A stretch of 64,000 nt of DNA, from NCBI GenBank assembly GCA_041905785.1, contig JAYRKJ010000024.1, positions 1-64,000 on the forward strand, in the 5' to 3' direction. Shown here one piece after another: positions 33,763-41,328 of this stretch (position 1 is the first letter of the stretch; the number at the start of each line of letters is the position of its first letter). The notes below the pieces were generated by a model, which did not search any database, was not told the origin of the DNA, and saw nothing but the letters and a program-made list of their open reading frames with translations. This DNA comes from Roseateles_B sp041905785 (GTDB taxonomy: Bacteria > Pseudomonadota > Gammaproteobacteria > Burkholderiales > Burkholderiaceae_C). A program made the translations under genes and the position numbers.

Positions 33763-35223
33763 ATGCCACCCGTCGAGCCCCCTGCCGCCTCACCTGCGGC
33801 GCGCCGCGTCATTCCCATCCAAGCCGGCTCCGAGCCGGCCGGCAGCGCCTTGTACGTGGCCGAGCAGAAGATCTACCCGCGCTCCGTCAGCGGCCGCTTC
33901 GCCAACTGGCGCTGGGCCCTGGTGGCCCTGACCCAGCTCTTCTTCTACGGCATGCCCTGGGTGCGCTGGGAAGACCGCCAGGCCCTGCTCTTCGATCTGG
34001 TCGGTGGACGCTTTTACATCGGTGGCCTGGTCTTCTATCCGCAGGATCTGATCTACCTGGCCACGCTGCTGGTCTTCAGCGCGCTGCTGCTTTTCTTCTT
34101 CACGGCCCTGGCCGGGCGGCTGTGGTGCGGTTATGCCTGCCCGCAGACCGTCTACACCGAGCTCTTTCTCTGGATCGAGCGCCACACCGAGGGCGACCGC
34201 CAGGCCCGCATGCGCCTGGATGCCGCGCCCTGGAGCGCCGAGAAGCTGGCGCGCAAATCGGCCAAGCACGGCGGATGGATCCTGCTCGCGCTCTACACCG
34301 GCTTCAGCTTCGTCGGCTACTTCAGCCCCATCCGCGAACTCGGGCGCGACCTGCTGCAACTGGCCATCTCGCCCTGGGAGCTGTTCTGGGTGCTGTTCTA
34401 TGCGGGCGCCACCTATGGCAATGCCGGCTGGCTGCGCGAACAGATGTGCAAGTACATCTGCCCCTACGCCCGCTTCCAAAGCGCGCTGATCGACGGCGAC
34501 TCGCTGATCATCAGCTACGACGCCCGGCGCGGCGAGCCGCGCGGCGCGCGCTCGCGCAAGTCCGCCGAGCTCCTGGCCCAGGGCCGCGGCGACTGCGTGG
34601 ACTGCACCCTGTGCGTGCAGGTCTGCCCCACCGGCATCGATATCCGCAAGGGCCTGCAGAACGAGTGCATCGGCTGCGCGGCCTGCATCGATGTCTGCGA
34701 CCAGGTGATGGACAAGGTCGGCGCGCCGCGCGGCCTGATCCGCTACGCCACCGAGAACGGCGTGGCCCAAGGCCTCAGCCGGGCCCAGATGTGGCGCCGC
34801 ACCCTGCGACCCCGCGTGCTGATCTATGGCGCGGCCCTCGCCCTGCTGGGCTCGCTGATGCTGTGGCAGCTGAGCCAGCGCAGCGCGCTGCTGATCGACG
34901 TCATCAAGGACCGCGGCGTGATGGCGCGCCAGGTCGAGGACGGCCAGATCGAAAACGTCTACCGCCTGCAGCTGCTCAACCGCAGCGAACGCACCCTGCA
35001 CCTGAGGCTCGAAGCGGCCGGCCTGCAGGGCCTGCGCCTGCTGGGCGGCGAGCGGGTGGAGGTGGCGCCGGCAGCCATCGTGTCCCTGCCCGTGCAGCTG
35101 CGCCTGCCCGCCGGCGTGGTGAACGAGAGCGGTGCGCGCCGCGTGCAGCTGCTGGCCCGCGACCTGGACCATCCCGAGGCCGCAGCCTTCCAGGCCGAAG
35201 CCAGCTTCTTTGTCCCGCGCTGA
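33763..35223 (+). CDS. ccoG: Cytochrome c oxidase accessory protein CcoG (FixG/RdxA)
   Basis: A 486-residue membrane protein with about five helices and two ferredoxin-like motifs: CVDCTLCVQVCPTG and CIGCAACIDVCDQV. In the second the usual Pro after the last Cys is Asp. WCGYACPQTVYTELF and the C-terminal Ig-like domain are typical of CcoG, which reduces Cu(II) for cbb3-type oxidase assembly. The start at 33763 follows nsrR closely. No ccoNOP genes are in the window. Confidence 0.92.
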   Translation: MPPVEPPAASPAARRVIPIQAGSEPAGSALYVAEQKIYPRSVSGRFANWRWALVALTQLFFYGMPWVRWEDRQALLFDLVGGRFYIGGLVFYPQDLIYLATLLVFSALLLFFFTALAGRLWCGYACPQTVYTELFLWIERHTEGDRQARMRLDAAPWSAEKLARKSAKHGGWILLALYTGFSFVGYFSPIRELGRDLLQLAISPWELFWVLFYAGATYGNAGWLREQMCKYICPYARFQSALIDGDSLIISYDARRGEPRGARSRKSAELLAQGRGDCVDCTLCVQVCPTGIDIRKGLQNECIGCAACIDVCDQVMDKVGAPRGLIRYATENGVAQGLSRAQMWRRTLRPRVLIYGAALALLGSLMLWQLSQRSALLIDVIKDRGVMARQVEDGQIENVYRLQLLNRSERTLHLRLEAAGLQGLRLLGGERVEVAPAAIVSLPVQLRLPAGVVNESGARRVQLLARDLDHPEAAAFQAEASFFVPR

Positions 35224-35244
35224 GGGCGCCCGGCAGGAGTCACC

Positions 35245-35571
35245 ATGGATACCGCAAGACCTGACCCCAACCCCGAGCAGCTGCGCCTGATGGAAGTACT
35301 GCGCCGCGTGGCCGACCCCGAGATCGGCGAGAGCATCGTGGACCTGGGCCTGGTGGACAGCCTCACCCTGGGCCCGTCCAGCGTGGCCCTGCGGCTGATT
35401 CCCACCAGCGCCACCTGCCCCATGGCGGATGTGCTGATCGAGGACGCCGAGACCGCACTGCGCCAGGCCTGCCCGGCGGGCTGGACGGTGGAGGTCGAGA
35501 TGGACTGGGACGCGGTCTGGACCCCGCAGCGCATGTCCACCGCACTGCGCCTGCGCCTGGGCTGGGCCTGA
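35245..35571 (+). CDS. DUF59/MIP18-type Fe-S cluster assembly factor
   Basis: A 108-residue protein with VLRRVADPEIGESIVDLGLVDSL and TSATCPMADVLIEDAE, the DUF59 (PaaD/SufT-like) pattern with its conserved Cys. Such proteins assist Fe-S maturation of particular enzymes. Ribosome site AGGAG. Its place in the NnrS/NsrR/CcoG operon suggests a respiratory Fe-S client. Confidence 0.85.
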   Translation: MDTARPDPNPEQLRLMEVLRRVADPEIGESIVDLGLVDSLTLGPSSVALRLIPTSATCPMADVLIEDAETALRQACPAGWTVEVEMDWDAVWTPQRMSTALRLRLGWA

Positions 35572-35595
35572 GCAGGTCGCGACGCCTCCCCTCCC

Positions 35596-36687
35596 ATGAA
35601 CGCAGCCGCCCGCCGTCCATTGCCGCTGGGCCTGCGCCTGGCGCTGGTGCTGGCGCTGCTGAACCTGCTGCCGGCCCTGGCCGGCGGCTTGCAGCGTCTG
35701 GGCGCGCTGGCGCCCGGACTGTCGACCCTCGCGCAGCGGGCGCTGCAGCACCACGGCATGCTGATGCTGGGCGGCTTCTTCGCCACCCTCATCGCGCTGG
35801 AACGCGCCGCGGCGCTGGGCCGAGGCTTTGCCGTGCCCCTGCTGTGCGGGCTGGCCGGCCTGAGCCTGCTGGCAGGGCAGGCAGGCCTGGCGCAAGGCCT
35901 CTGGACGATTGCTGCCTTGGGCTTGCTGGCGCTGTACCTGTGGGCGGGCCATTCGCGCGCCTGGTCCCTGCCGCTGCTCATCGAAGCCAGCGCCTGCCTG
36001 CCCCTGCTGCTGGCGGTGATCGCGCACGCCGGCGCTGCGGACTTCGCGCTACGCTGGAACGGCTCACTGTTCCTGCTGCTGACAATCGCCGGCGAACGGC
36101 GCGAGCTGTGCCGGCTGCTGCCGCTGGGGCCATGGGCCCGCGCCGGCTTCCTGCTGCTGTGGGCGGCCTTGCTGCTCAGCGGCGGCTTGAGCCTGTGGCA
36201 GCCTGACGCCGCGGCCCGGCTGGCCTGGCCCTTGCTGCTGGCCCTGGCGCTGTGGCTGCTGGCCTTCGACATCGCCCGGCGCCAGTGGCGGGCCCCGGCC
36301 TGGGCTGGTCATACCGCACACTGCCTGCTGTTGGGCTATGCCTGGGCCGCCGCCGCCGCTCTGGCCGGCTTGCTGGGTCTGCCTCAGCTCGCCTGGCATT
36401 GGCTGTGGCTGGGCTTTGTGATGGCCATGGTCTTCGGCCATGCCCCCATCATGCTGCCGGCCCTGCTGCGCCTGCAGCCCCGCCACAGCGCCTGGGCCCA
36501 GGCCCCGCTCGCCCTGATGGCACTGAGCCTGGTGTTGAGGGCATGCGGACAGCTGGGCATGGCAGCGGACTGGCTGCTGCCAAGCGCCGGCTGGCTGCAC
36601 GGCCTGGCGCTGCTGAGCTTTGCCGCGCTGATGGCGGGCCTGGTGCGCAGCGGCAAGCCCGTGGGTGCCCCGACGCGCCGGCGCTAG
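35596..36687 (+). CDS. Polytopic membrane protein of unknown function in the NO/respiration cluster
   Basis: A 363-residue protein with about 11-12 hydrophobic helices. Conserved-looking polar residues include HHGMLMLGGFFATLIALERA (two His near a helix start), HTAHCLLLGYAW and FGHAPIMLPALL. The His pattern and size recall NnrS-like or heme-copper membrane proteins, but no family is identified with certainty. It follows the DUF59 gene by 24 bases. Its TAG stop shares the CTAG palindrome with the stop of the convergent diguanylate cyclase gene. Confidence 0.7.
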   Translation: MNAAARRPLPLGLRLALVLALLNLLPALAGGLQRLGALAPGLSTLAQRALQHHGMLMLGGFFATLIALERAAALGRGFAVPLLCGLAGLSLLAGQAGLAQGLWTIAALGLLALYLWAGHSRAWSLPLLIEASACLPLLLAVIAHAGAADFALRWNGSLFLLLTIAGERRELCRLLPLGPWARAGFLLLWAALLLSGGLSLWQPDAAARLAWPLLLALALWLLAFDIARRQWRAPAWAGHTAHCLLLGYAWAAAAALAGLLGLPQLAWHWLWLGFVMAMVFGHAPIMLPALLRLQPRHSAWAQAPLALMALSLVLRACGQLGMAADWLLPSAGWLHGLALLSFAALMAGLVRSGKPVGAPTRRR

Positions 36688-38426
36688 AGCAGGCGCCGCT
36701 GCACGGCGACGGCATAGCAGACCAGGCCCCCGCCGTCGCTCTTGGCCTGGTACATGGCCTTGTCGGCCGCCGCCATCAGGGTCTCGGCGTCCTGGCCGTG
36801 CTCGGGAAAGCGGGCCACGCCCACGCTGGCGCCGGCCAGCAGCTCGCGCCCTTCCCACAGCACCGGCTCGGCCAGCGCATCGCGGACCTTCTGCGCCACC
36901 ACCTCGACGTCCGCAGGGTCCCCCACCTGGTCCAGCAGGATCACGAATTCATCACCGCCGATGCGCGCCACGGTGTCGGACTCGCGCACCAGATGCCTCA
37001 GCCGCAGCGCCAGCGCCCTGAGCAGGGCATCCCCGGCCGCATGACCTTCGCTGTCATTGACCTCCTTGAACCGATCCAGGTCCACGAAGAGCATGGCCAG
37101 GCGTCCCTGGTCCCGGCGTGCATGCGCCAGGGCATGCTGCAGGCGGTCCATGAAGAAGCGGCGGTTCTGCAGGCCCGTCAGGCTGTCATGGCTGGCCAGG
37201 TGGTCCAGCTCCTGCTGCTTCTGCGCAAGCTTGGCGAACTGGGCGCCGATCTGCATCTGCATGTGGGCGATGGCGCGCGCCAGCATGCCGATCTCGTCGG
37301 CGCGCCCGGTCGGAAGGTGGTCGCTCTGCAGACCGCCGACAAAGCCGTCCACGGCCTGGACCATCTGCGCCAGCGGCTGCACCAGCGCGCGGGCCAGCAG
37401 GGCCGCCAGCAACACCGACAGCGCGCTGAAGGCCGCCACGATGCGCAGCACCATGCTCCCCAGTCCGTCGCTCTCGGACAGTACCGCGGACAGCGGCTGA
37501 GACAGTCCCAGAACGAAATCTTCTTCAGCCTTGAGCGATGAGGCCGGCTGGCGCACGAAGGCCGCCATCTCGGCCGACGCTCGGCCGTCCGGGGCATGGC
37601 TCACCACCGTCAGCTCTCCCTGGCCGCCGATGGCGCCGAGCAGCTCGCGGACACCGGGAAAGTCATCCTGGACCAGGGCCGACTGACCGCGGTCAAAAGC
37701 GAAGGTCTTGCGCTTGTCGGGATGGATCAGGTACTCGCCCTGGGCATTGCAGAGGTAGAGCTGCAGGCCCGGCGGCAGGTCGGCGGCAAGCTGGAGGAAC
37801 AGGCCGTTGAGGTCCACATTGATCACCACCACGCCCAGCACCACGCCGTGCACGTCCATCACCGGCGCCGCCACTTCGAGTGAAGGCTTGCCCTGCCCGG
37901 CATGGGTGCCGACCTCATGGTTGATTGCAGCTCTGGACACATAAACCTGACCAGCCGCCAGCCGCATGGCTTCGTAGGCATAGGGGAAGTGGCCCTTTTC
38001 CTGCAGGTCTTCGCCCTGCACGCGCATCACACCCAGCTCATCGCGATCCACCCGCACGCGCTCCTGGCCGTGGCTGGCACCGTCCAGCAGACGCATCTGG
38101 AAGTACTCGGGATGGGTGTCCAGCATCTGTCGGAACAGCTGGGCCATGGTGGACTCCTGGCGTGCCAGCTGATCCGGGTCACTGCGCACCAGCACGCGTG
38201 CCGTACCTGGGTGACCCGCGACCAGCAGGACGTCACGCGCCGTGTTGTCCAGGCCCACGGCCAATTGGCGTACCAGCACCCGCGTGGCCGTCACCAGGCG
38301 CTGTTCGGCGGCGGCCGTCAGCAGCTGGCGGCTGGCGCTGTAGGCGTAGTAGCCGGTCAAGCCCGCCGCGAGCACGCCAAACAGCGCCAGCGCGACGCCC
38401 AGCCGCCATGCAATGCCGAGCTTCAT
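36684..38426 (-). CDS. Membrane diguanylate cyclase with periplasmic dCache-type sensor
   Basis: A 580-residue protein: TM1 (about residues 9-30), a large periplasmic dCache-like domain (residues about 35-330), TM2, HAMP (RALVQPLAQMVQAVDGF), and a GGDEF domain with RIGGDEF intact. The product-inhibition I-site RESD sits five residues before GGDEF, so it is predicted to be active and feedback-inhibited. There is no EAL domain. Its ATG overlaps the stop of the upstream periplasmic binding-protein gene (ATGA), so the two are translationally coupled and probably form one sensory unit. Confidence 0.9.
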   Translation of the reverse strand: MKLGIAWRLGVALALFGVLAAGLTGYYAYSASRQLLTAAAEQRLVTATRVLVRQLAVGLDNTARDVLLVAGHPGTARVLVRSDPDQLARQESTMAQLFRQMLDTHPEYFQMRLLDGASHGQERVRVDRDELGVMRVQGEDLQEKGHFPYAYEAMRLAAGQVYVSRAAINHEVGTHAGQGKPSLEVAAPVMDVHGVVLGVVVINVDLNGLFLQLAADLPPGLQLYLCNAQGEYLIHPDKRKTFAFDRGQSALVQDDFPGVRELLGAIGGQGELTVVSHAPDGRASAEMAAFVRQPASSLKAEEDFVLGLSQPLSAVLSESDGLGSMVLRIVAAFSALSVLLAALLARALVQPLAQMVQAVDGFVGGLQSDHLPTGRADEIGMLARAIAHMQMQIGAQFAKLAQKQQELDHLASHDSLTGLQNRRFFMDRLQHALAHARRDQGRLAMLFVDLDRFKEVNDSEGHAAGDALLRALALRLRHLVRESDTVARIGGDEFVILLDQVGDPADVEVVAQKVRDALAEPVLWEGRELLAGASVGVARFPEHGQDAETLMAAADKAMYQAKSDGGGLVCYAVAVQRRLL

Positions 38427-39478
38427 CGCCGCATCACCCTGGCCGGGGCGTCGCCGGACTGGATGCGCGCCCAGAACTGCTCGCGCTTTTGCTCGTCCTC
38501 CACCGGCTCCAGCCAGCGCAGGGGCGCCTGGGACGCGGTGCTCACCGATTCGCTGACGGTGTTGGCCAGTCCCTGGCGCGTCACCAACAGGCTGCTGGCC
38601 GGCTCCTCCAGCGTGAAGTTGATCCAGGCATGGGCCAGCTCGGGCTCGCGCGTGGCCGAGGAAATGGCCCAGCAGTCCAGCCAGGCCAGCGCACCTTCGC
38701 GCGGGATCACATAGCCCACGTCGGCGCCGGCCGCCTTCAGCAGATGGACCTGCTGCATGCCGTAGTTGGCGTACATGAGCGCCACACGATGGCGCACGAA
38801 CAGCTCGGCCGACTCTTCGGGCAGGCTGTAAAAGCCCAGCACATTGCGGCGCAGCGCGACCAGCTTCTCTACCGCGGCGGGCCAGAGCCTGTCATCCAGC
38901 CGGAAAGGCTGTGCCTGCCCCAGCGCCAGCGCGGCCAGCGAGAAATTGTGGGTGCCGCCCACATAGGCCAGCACCTTGCCGCGCCAGCGCGGTTCCCACA
39001 GCACCTGCAGCGATGCCGGCGGCGCGTCGAGCTGGCGCCGGTCGTAGATCAGGCCCATTTCCGAGAAGGTATAGGGCACGGCAAAGAACTGCCGGCGTCC
39101 CTCGCGCAGGCGGCTCAGGCCTGGAATCCCAGCCAAGTCGCGAAAACGCGGCAGCTGGCGGCTCGTGTTGGGGATGCGCGCCAGCTCGATGGGCCGGGCC
39201 AGCCCCTGCTCGATGTACTGCTGCAGCTCCGCGGTGTTCAGCGCAAAGACGTCGAAATCCGCCCCCTTGTGCGCCAGCAGGCGCTGGCGCATGGCTTCGT
39301 CCGAGCCGACGACGGTCAGCTCCACGCGCGCTCCGGTGCGCTGGCTGAAGGCCTGCACCACCTCGGGGTCGGCGTAGCCGGGCCATGCCAGCACCCGCAG
39401 CACCCGGGGGCCCGGTTGCGCAAGAACCTGGCATGCCAGCCCCAAGGCCCAGAACAGCAAAAGCAGGGAGCGCCGCAT
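38423..39478 (-). CDS. Polyamine-type periplasmic solute-binding protein (PotD-like), coupled to a diguanylate cyclase
   Basis: A 351-residue exported binding protein: signal peptide (SLLLLFWALGLACQVLA) and a PotD-like fold with LRVLAWPGYADPEVVQAFSQ, FSEMGLIYDRRQL, KVLAYVGGTHNFSLAAL and VALMYANYGMQQVHLL. No permease or ATPase lies nearby. Instead its stop codon overlaps the start of a membrane GGDEF protein. In Vibrio cholerae the PotD homolog NspS works with the GGDEF/EAL protein MbaA to sense norspermidine, and this pair has the same logic (inference). Confidence 0.85.
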   Translation of the reverse strand: MRRSLLLLFWALGLACQVLAQPGPRVLRVLAWPGYADPEVVQAFSQRTGARVELTVVGSDEAMRQRLLAHKGADFDVFALNTAELQQYIEQGLARPIELARIPNTSRQLPRFRDLAGIPGLSRLREGRRQFFAVPYTFSEMGLIYDRRQLDAPPASLQVLWEPRWRGKVLAYVGGTHNFSLAALALGQAQPFRLDDRLWPAAVEKLVALRRNVLGFYSLPEESAELFVRHRVALMYANYGMQQVHLLKAAGADVGYVIPREGALAWLDCWAISSATREPELAHAWINFTLEEPASSLLVTRQGLANTVSESVSTASQAPLRWLEPVEDEQKREQFWARIQSGDAPARVMRR

Positions 39479-39599
39479 GATCCAGACATACTAGAGGAAG
39501 CCGCTCGCGCCGAGCACACGCATCGGCCCGCAAGTCACAAGGACAAGCCTTGATCTGCGACAGATGCCTCGCTTCGGCAGTGCCGCGGCGGCGCGCCCG

Positions 39600-40028
39600 T
39601 CATCCCTTGATGAAGCGCGAGCGGGCCTCGCTCAGGCGCTCGTGCTGGCGCGCCAGCTGACCGCAGACCAGGTCGCAAAGGGCGTAGACCGAGGGGTCGG
39701 CGATCCGGTAGTAGACCTTGGTCCCGCGACCCTCGCGGTCCACCAGGCCGTGGCGCTGCAACTGCGTGAGGTGCCGCGAAATATTGGCGGCGCTGCTGCC
39801 GCAGGCGCTGGCCAGCTCGCCCACGCAGCGCGGCTGCTCACGCAGGAGGTTCAGCACGCGCAAGCGGCTCGGCTCGGCCAGCAGCTGGAAGAAGTCGGCC
39901 ACCTGGCCCAGTGCGCTGTCCGGCAGCTCGCCGAGGCCGCAATGGGGCGCGGGCCGGGCGGCGGTCCCCCGCGCCTCCTTTGGCGCAACGGCAGGACTTT
40001 CAGCCGAGACAGGTGTGGATTTGGGCAT
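39600..40028 (-). CDS. ArsR-family repressor, divergent from the RND/thiol operon
   Basis: A 142-residue winged-helix regulator (PSRLRVLNLLREQPRCVGELASACGSSAANISRHL, quoted here in part: SSAANISRHLTQLQRHGL is the recognition region). Cysteines sit in PRCVGEL, ASACGSS and YALCDLVCGQL. The first and the CDLVC pair could form a metal or thiol-redox sensor like those of CadC or of the persulfide sensors BigR/SqrR; the ligand is unknown. The divergent operon starts 151 bases away across a palindromic operator. Confidence 0.88.
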   Translation of the reverse strand: MPKSTPVSAESPAVAPKEARGTAARPAPHCGLGELPDSALGQVADFFQLLAEPSRLRVLNLLREQPRCVGELASACGSSAANISRHLTQLQRHGLVDREGRGTKVYYRIADPSVYALCDLVCGQLARQHERLSEARSRFIKG

Positions 40029-40091
40029 GAAGCGCCCTCCTCAGGAGGCCGGGGTGAACGCGGCGAACGCCAAAGGGTTCGTCGTATTCAT

Positions 40092-40120
40092 TTGACTATT
40101 TGCGTGATTGCGCAAATAAT
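40092..40120 (+). promoter_or_regulatory. Sigma70 promoter of the RND/TrxC/OsmC operon
   Basis: TTGACT (40092-40097), 17-bp spacer and AATAAT (40115-40120), the best promoter seen in the window, reading toward the adaptor gene. The spacer is almost wholly occupied by the ArsR-type palindrome. Confidence 0.7.
40097..40118. promoter_or_regulatory. ArsR-family operator palindrome
   Basis: TATTTGCG-TGATTG-CGCAAATA is a perfect 8-6-8 inverted repeat lying between the -35 and -10 of the divergent operon, so repressor binding would block RNA polymerase. AT-rich palindromes of this type are typical ArsR-family sites. Confidence 0.75.
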
Positions 40121-40178
40121 AAACACAACAAGCAACCCTGTCCAGTCGCCGCCCAGCCGCAGAGCAAGCCCCATTGCC

Positions 40179-41315
40179 ATGAACACTCCGCTGACCCCGC
40201 CCCGTCGTCACCGCCACCCCTCGCCCCTGATGGCTTGCGCACTGCAGCGGATCGCCGCCGGCCTGCTGCTGGGGGCTGGTCTGCTGGGCCTGCAGCCGGC
40301 TCAGGCACAGGCGCCGCAGATGAAGCTGCCGGCGCTCAAGAGCTTCACGGTGCAAGCCACGGCAGACGGCCCGCTCCACAGCCATGAAGCCCGCGTCGAA
40401 GCCTTGCGCCAAACCACTTTGGCGGCGCAGGTGGCTGGCGCCGTCGTCCAGTTGGACGTCAAGCCCGGTGACGTGGTCAAGGCCGGCCAGCTGCTGATGC
40501 GCCTGGACGCCCGCAGCGCCGATCAGAGCGCCCAGGCCAGCGAGGCCCAGGCCCGGGTCGCCCGTGCCCAGCTGGAGCTGGCCCGCCGGGAACTGGACCG
40601 CCAGCAGCAGCTGTTCCGCCAGCACTTCATCAGCCAGGCCGCGCTGGACCAGGCCGAGGCCCAGTTCAAGGCGACCGACGCCCAGGTGCAGGCCCAGCTG
40701 GCCCAGGCCGGCGCGGCCCGCAGCCAGAGCGCCTGGTACCAGCTGCGCGCCCCTTATGCCGGCGTGATCGCCGAGGTGCCGGTGGTGCAGGGCGACATGG
40801 CCCTGCCCGGCCGCGCCCTGGCCGTGCTCTACGACCCCACGGCCCTGCGCGTCACCGCCCACGTGCCGCAGGGCCAGGCGCAGGCCGCGCAGGCGGCCCA
40901 AGGCCCTGCGCCCGCCCTCCTGGTGGACCTTCCCGCGCTCGGCTTGCTGGGGCAGTTGCCCAAGCGCGTGCAGTGGCTGCCCACGGTCGACAGCAGCAGC
41001 GGCACCGTTGAGCTGCGTGCCGAGCTGCCGTCCTCGATCCGGGGGCTGTCGCCGGGCCAGTTCGCCCGCATCCGTCTGAGCGGCGCTGCGGAAGCGCCGG
41101 CGCAGGCGCGGCCGCCCGCGCTGCTGGTGCCCGCGCAGGCCGTGGTGCGGCGTTCGGAGATGACCGGGCTTTATGTGCTCGACCCGCAAGGCCGCCCCCT
41201 GCTGCGCCAGGTGCGCCTGGGTGAAAGCCGCGGCGGCCAGGTCGAGATCCTCAGCGGGCTGAAGGCGGGCGAGCGCGTGGCGCTGGAGCCGCAGGCAGCC
41301 GCCCGGGTGCGCTGA
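40179..41315 (+). CDS. RND efflux periplasmic adaptor subunit
   Basis: A 378-residue membrane-fusion protein with signal/anchor segment (IAAGLLLGAGLLGLQPAQAQA), lipoyl half-motifs (QVAGAVVQLDVKPGDVVKAG and LRAPYAGVIAEVPVVQGD), an alpha-hairpin between them (LARRELDRQQQLFRQHFIS), then the beta-barrel. It links the inner-membrane pump to an outer-membrane channel; no TolC gene is in this operon. Start ATG 40179 is preferred, with ATG 40230 as alternative. The pump gene follows 13 bases downstream. Confidence 0.88.
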   Translation: MNTPLTPPRRHRHPSPLMACALQRIAAGLLLGAGLLGLQPAQAQAPQMKLPALKSFTVQATADGPLHSHEARVEALRQTTLAAQVAGAVVQLDVKPGDVVKAGQLLMRLDARSADQSAQASEAQARVARAQLELARRELDRQQQLFRQHFISQAALDQAEAQFKATDAQVQAQLAQAGAARSQSAWYQLRAPYAGVIAEVPVVQGDMALPGRALAVLYDPTALRVTAHVPQGQAQAAQAAQGPAPALLVDLPALGLLGQLPKRVQWLPTVDSSSGTVELRAELPSSIRGLSPGQFARIRLSGAAEAPAQARPPALLVPAQAVVRRSEMTGLYVLDPQGRPLLRQVRLGESRGGQVEILSGLKAGERVALEPQAAARVR

Positions 41316-41328
41316 AGCGGGAGGGCAC

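Noticed and set aside
36684..36687. Translational interaction at the shared CTAG
   Set aside because: The overlap of two convergent stop codons in a palindrome is a curiosity with no evident function.
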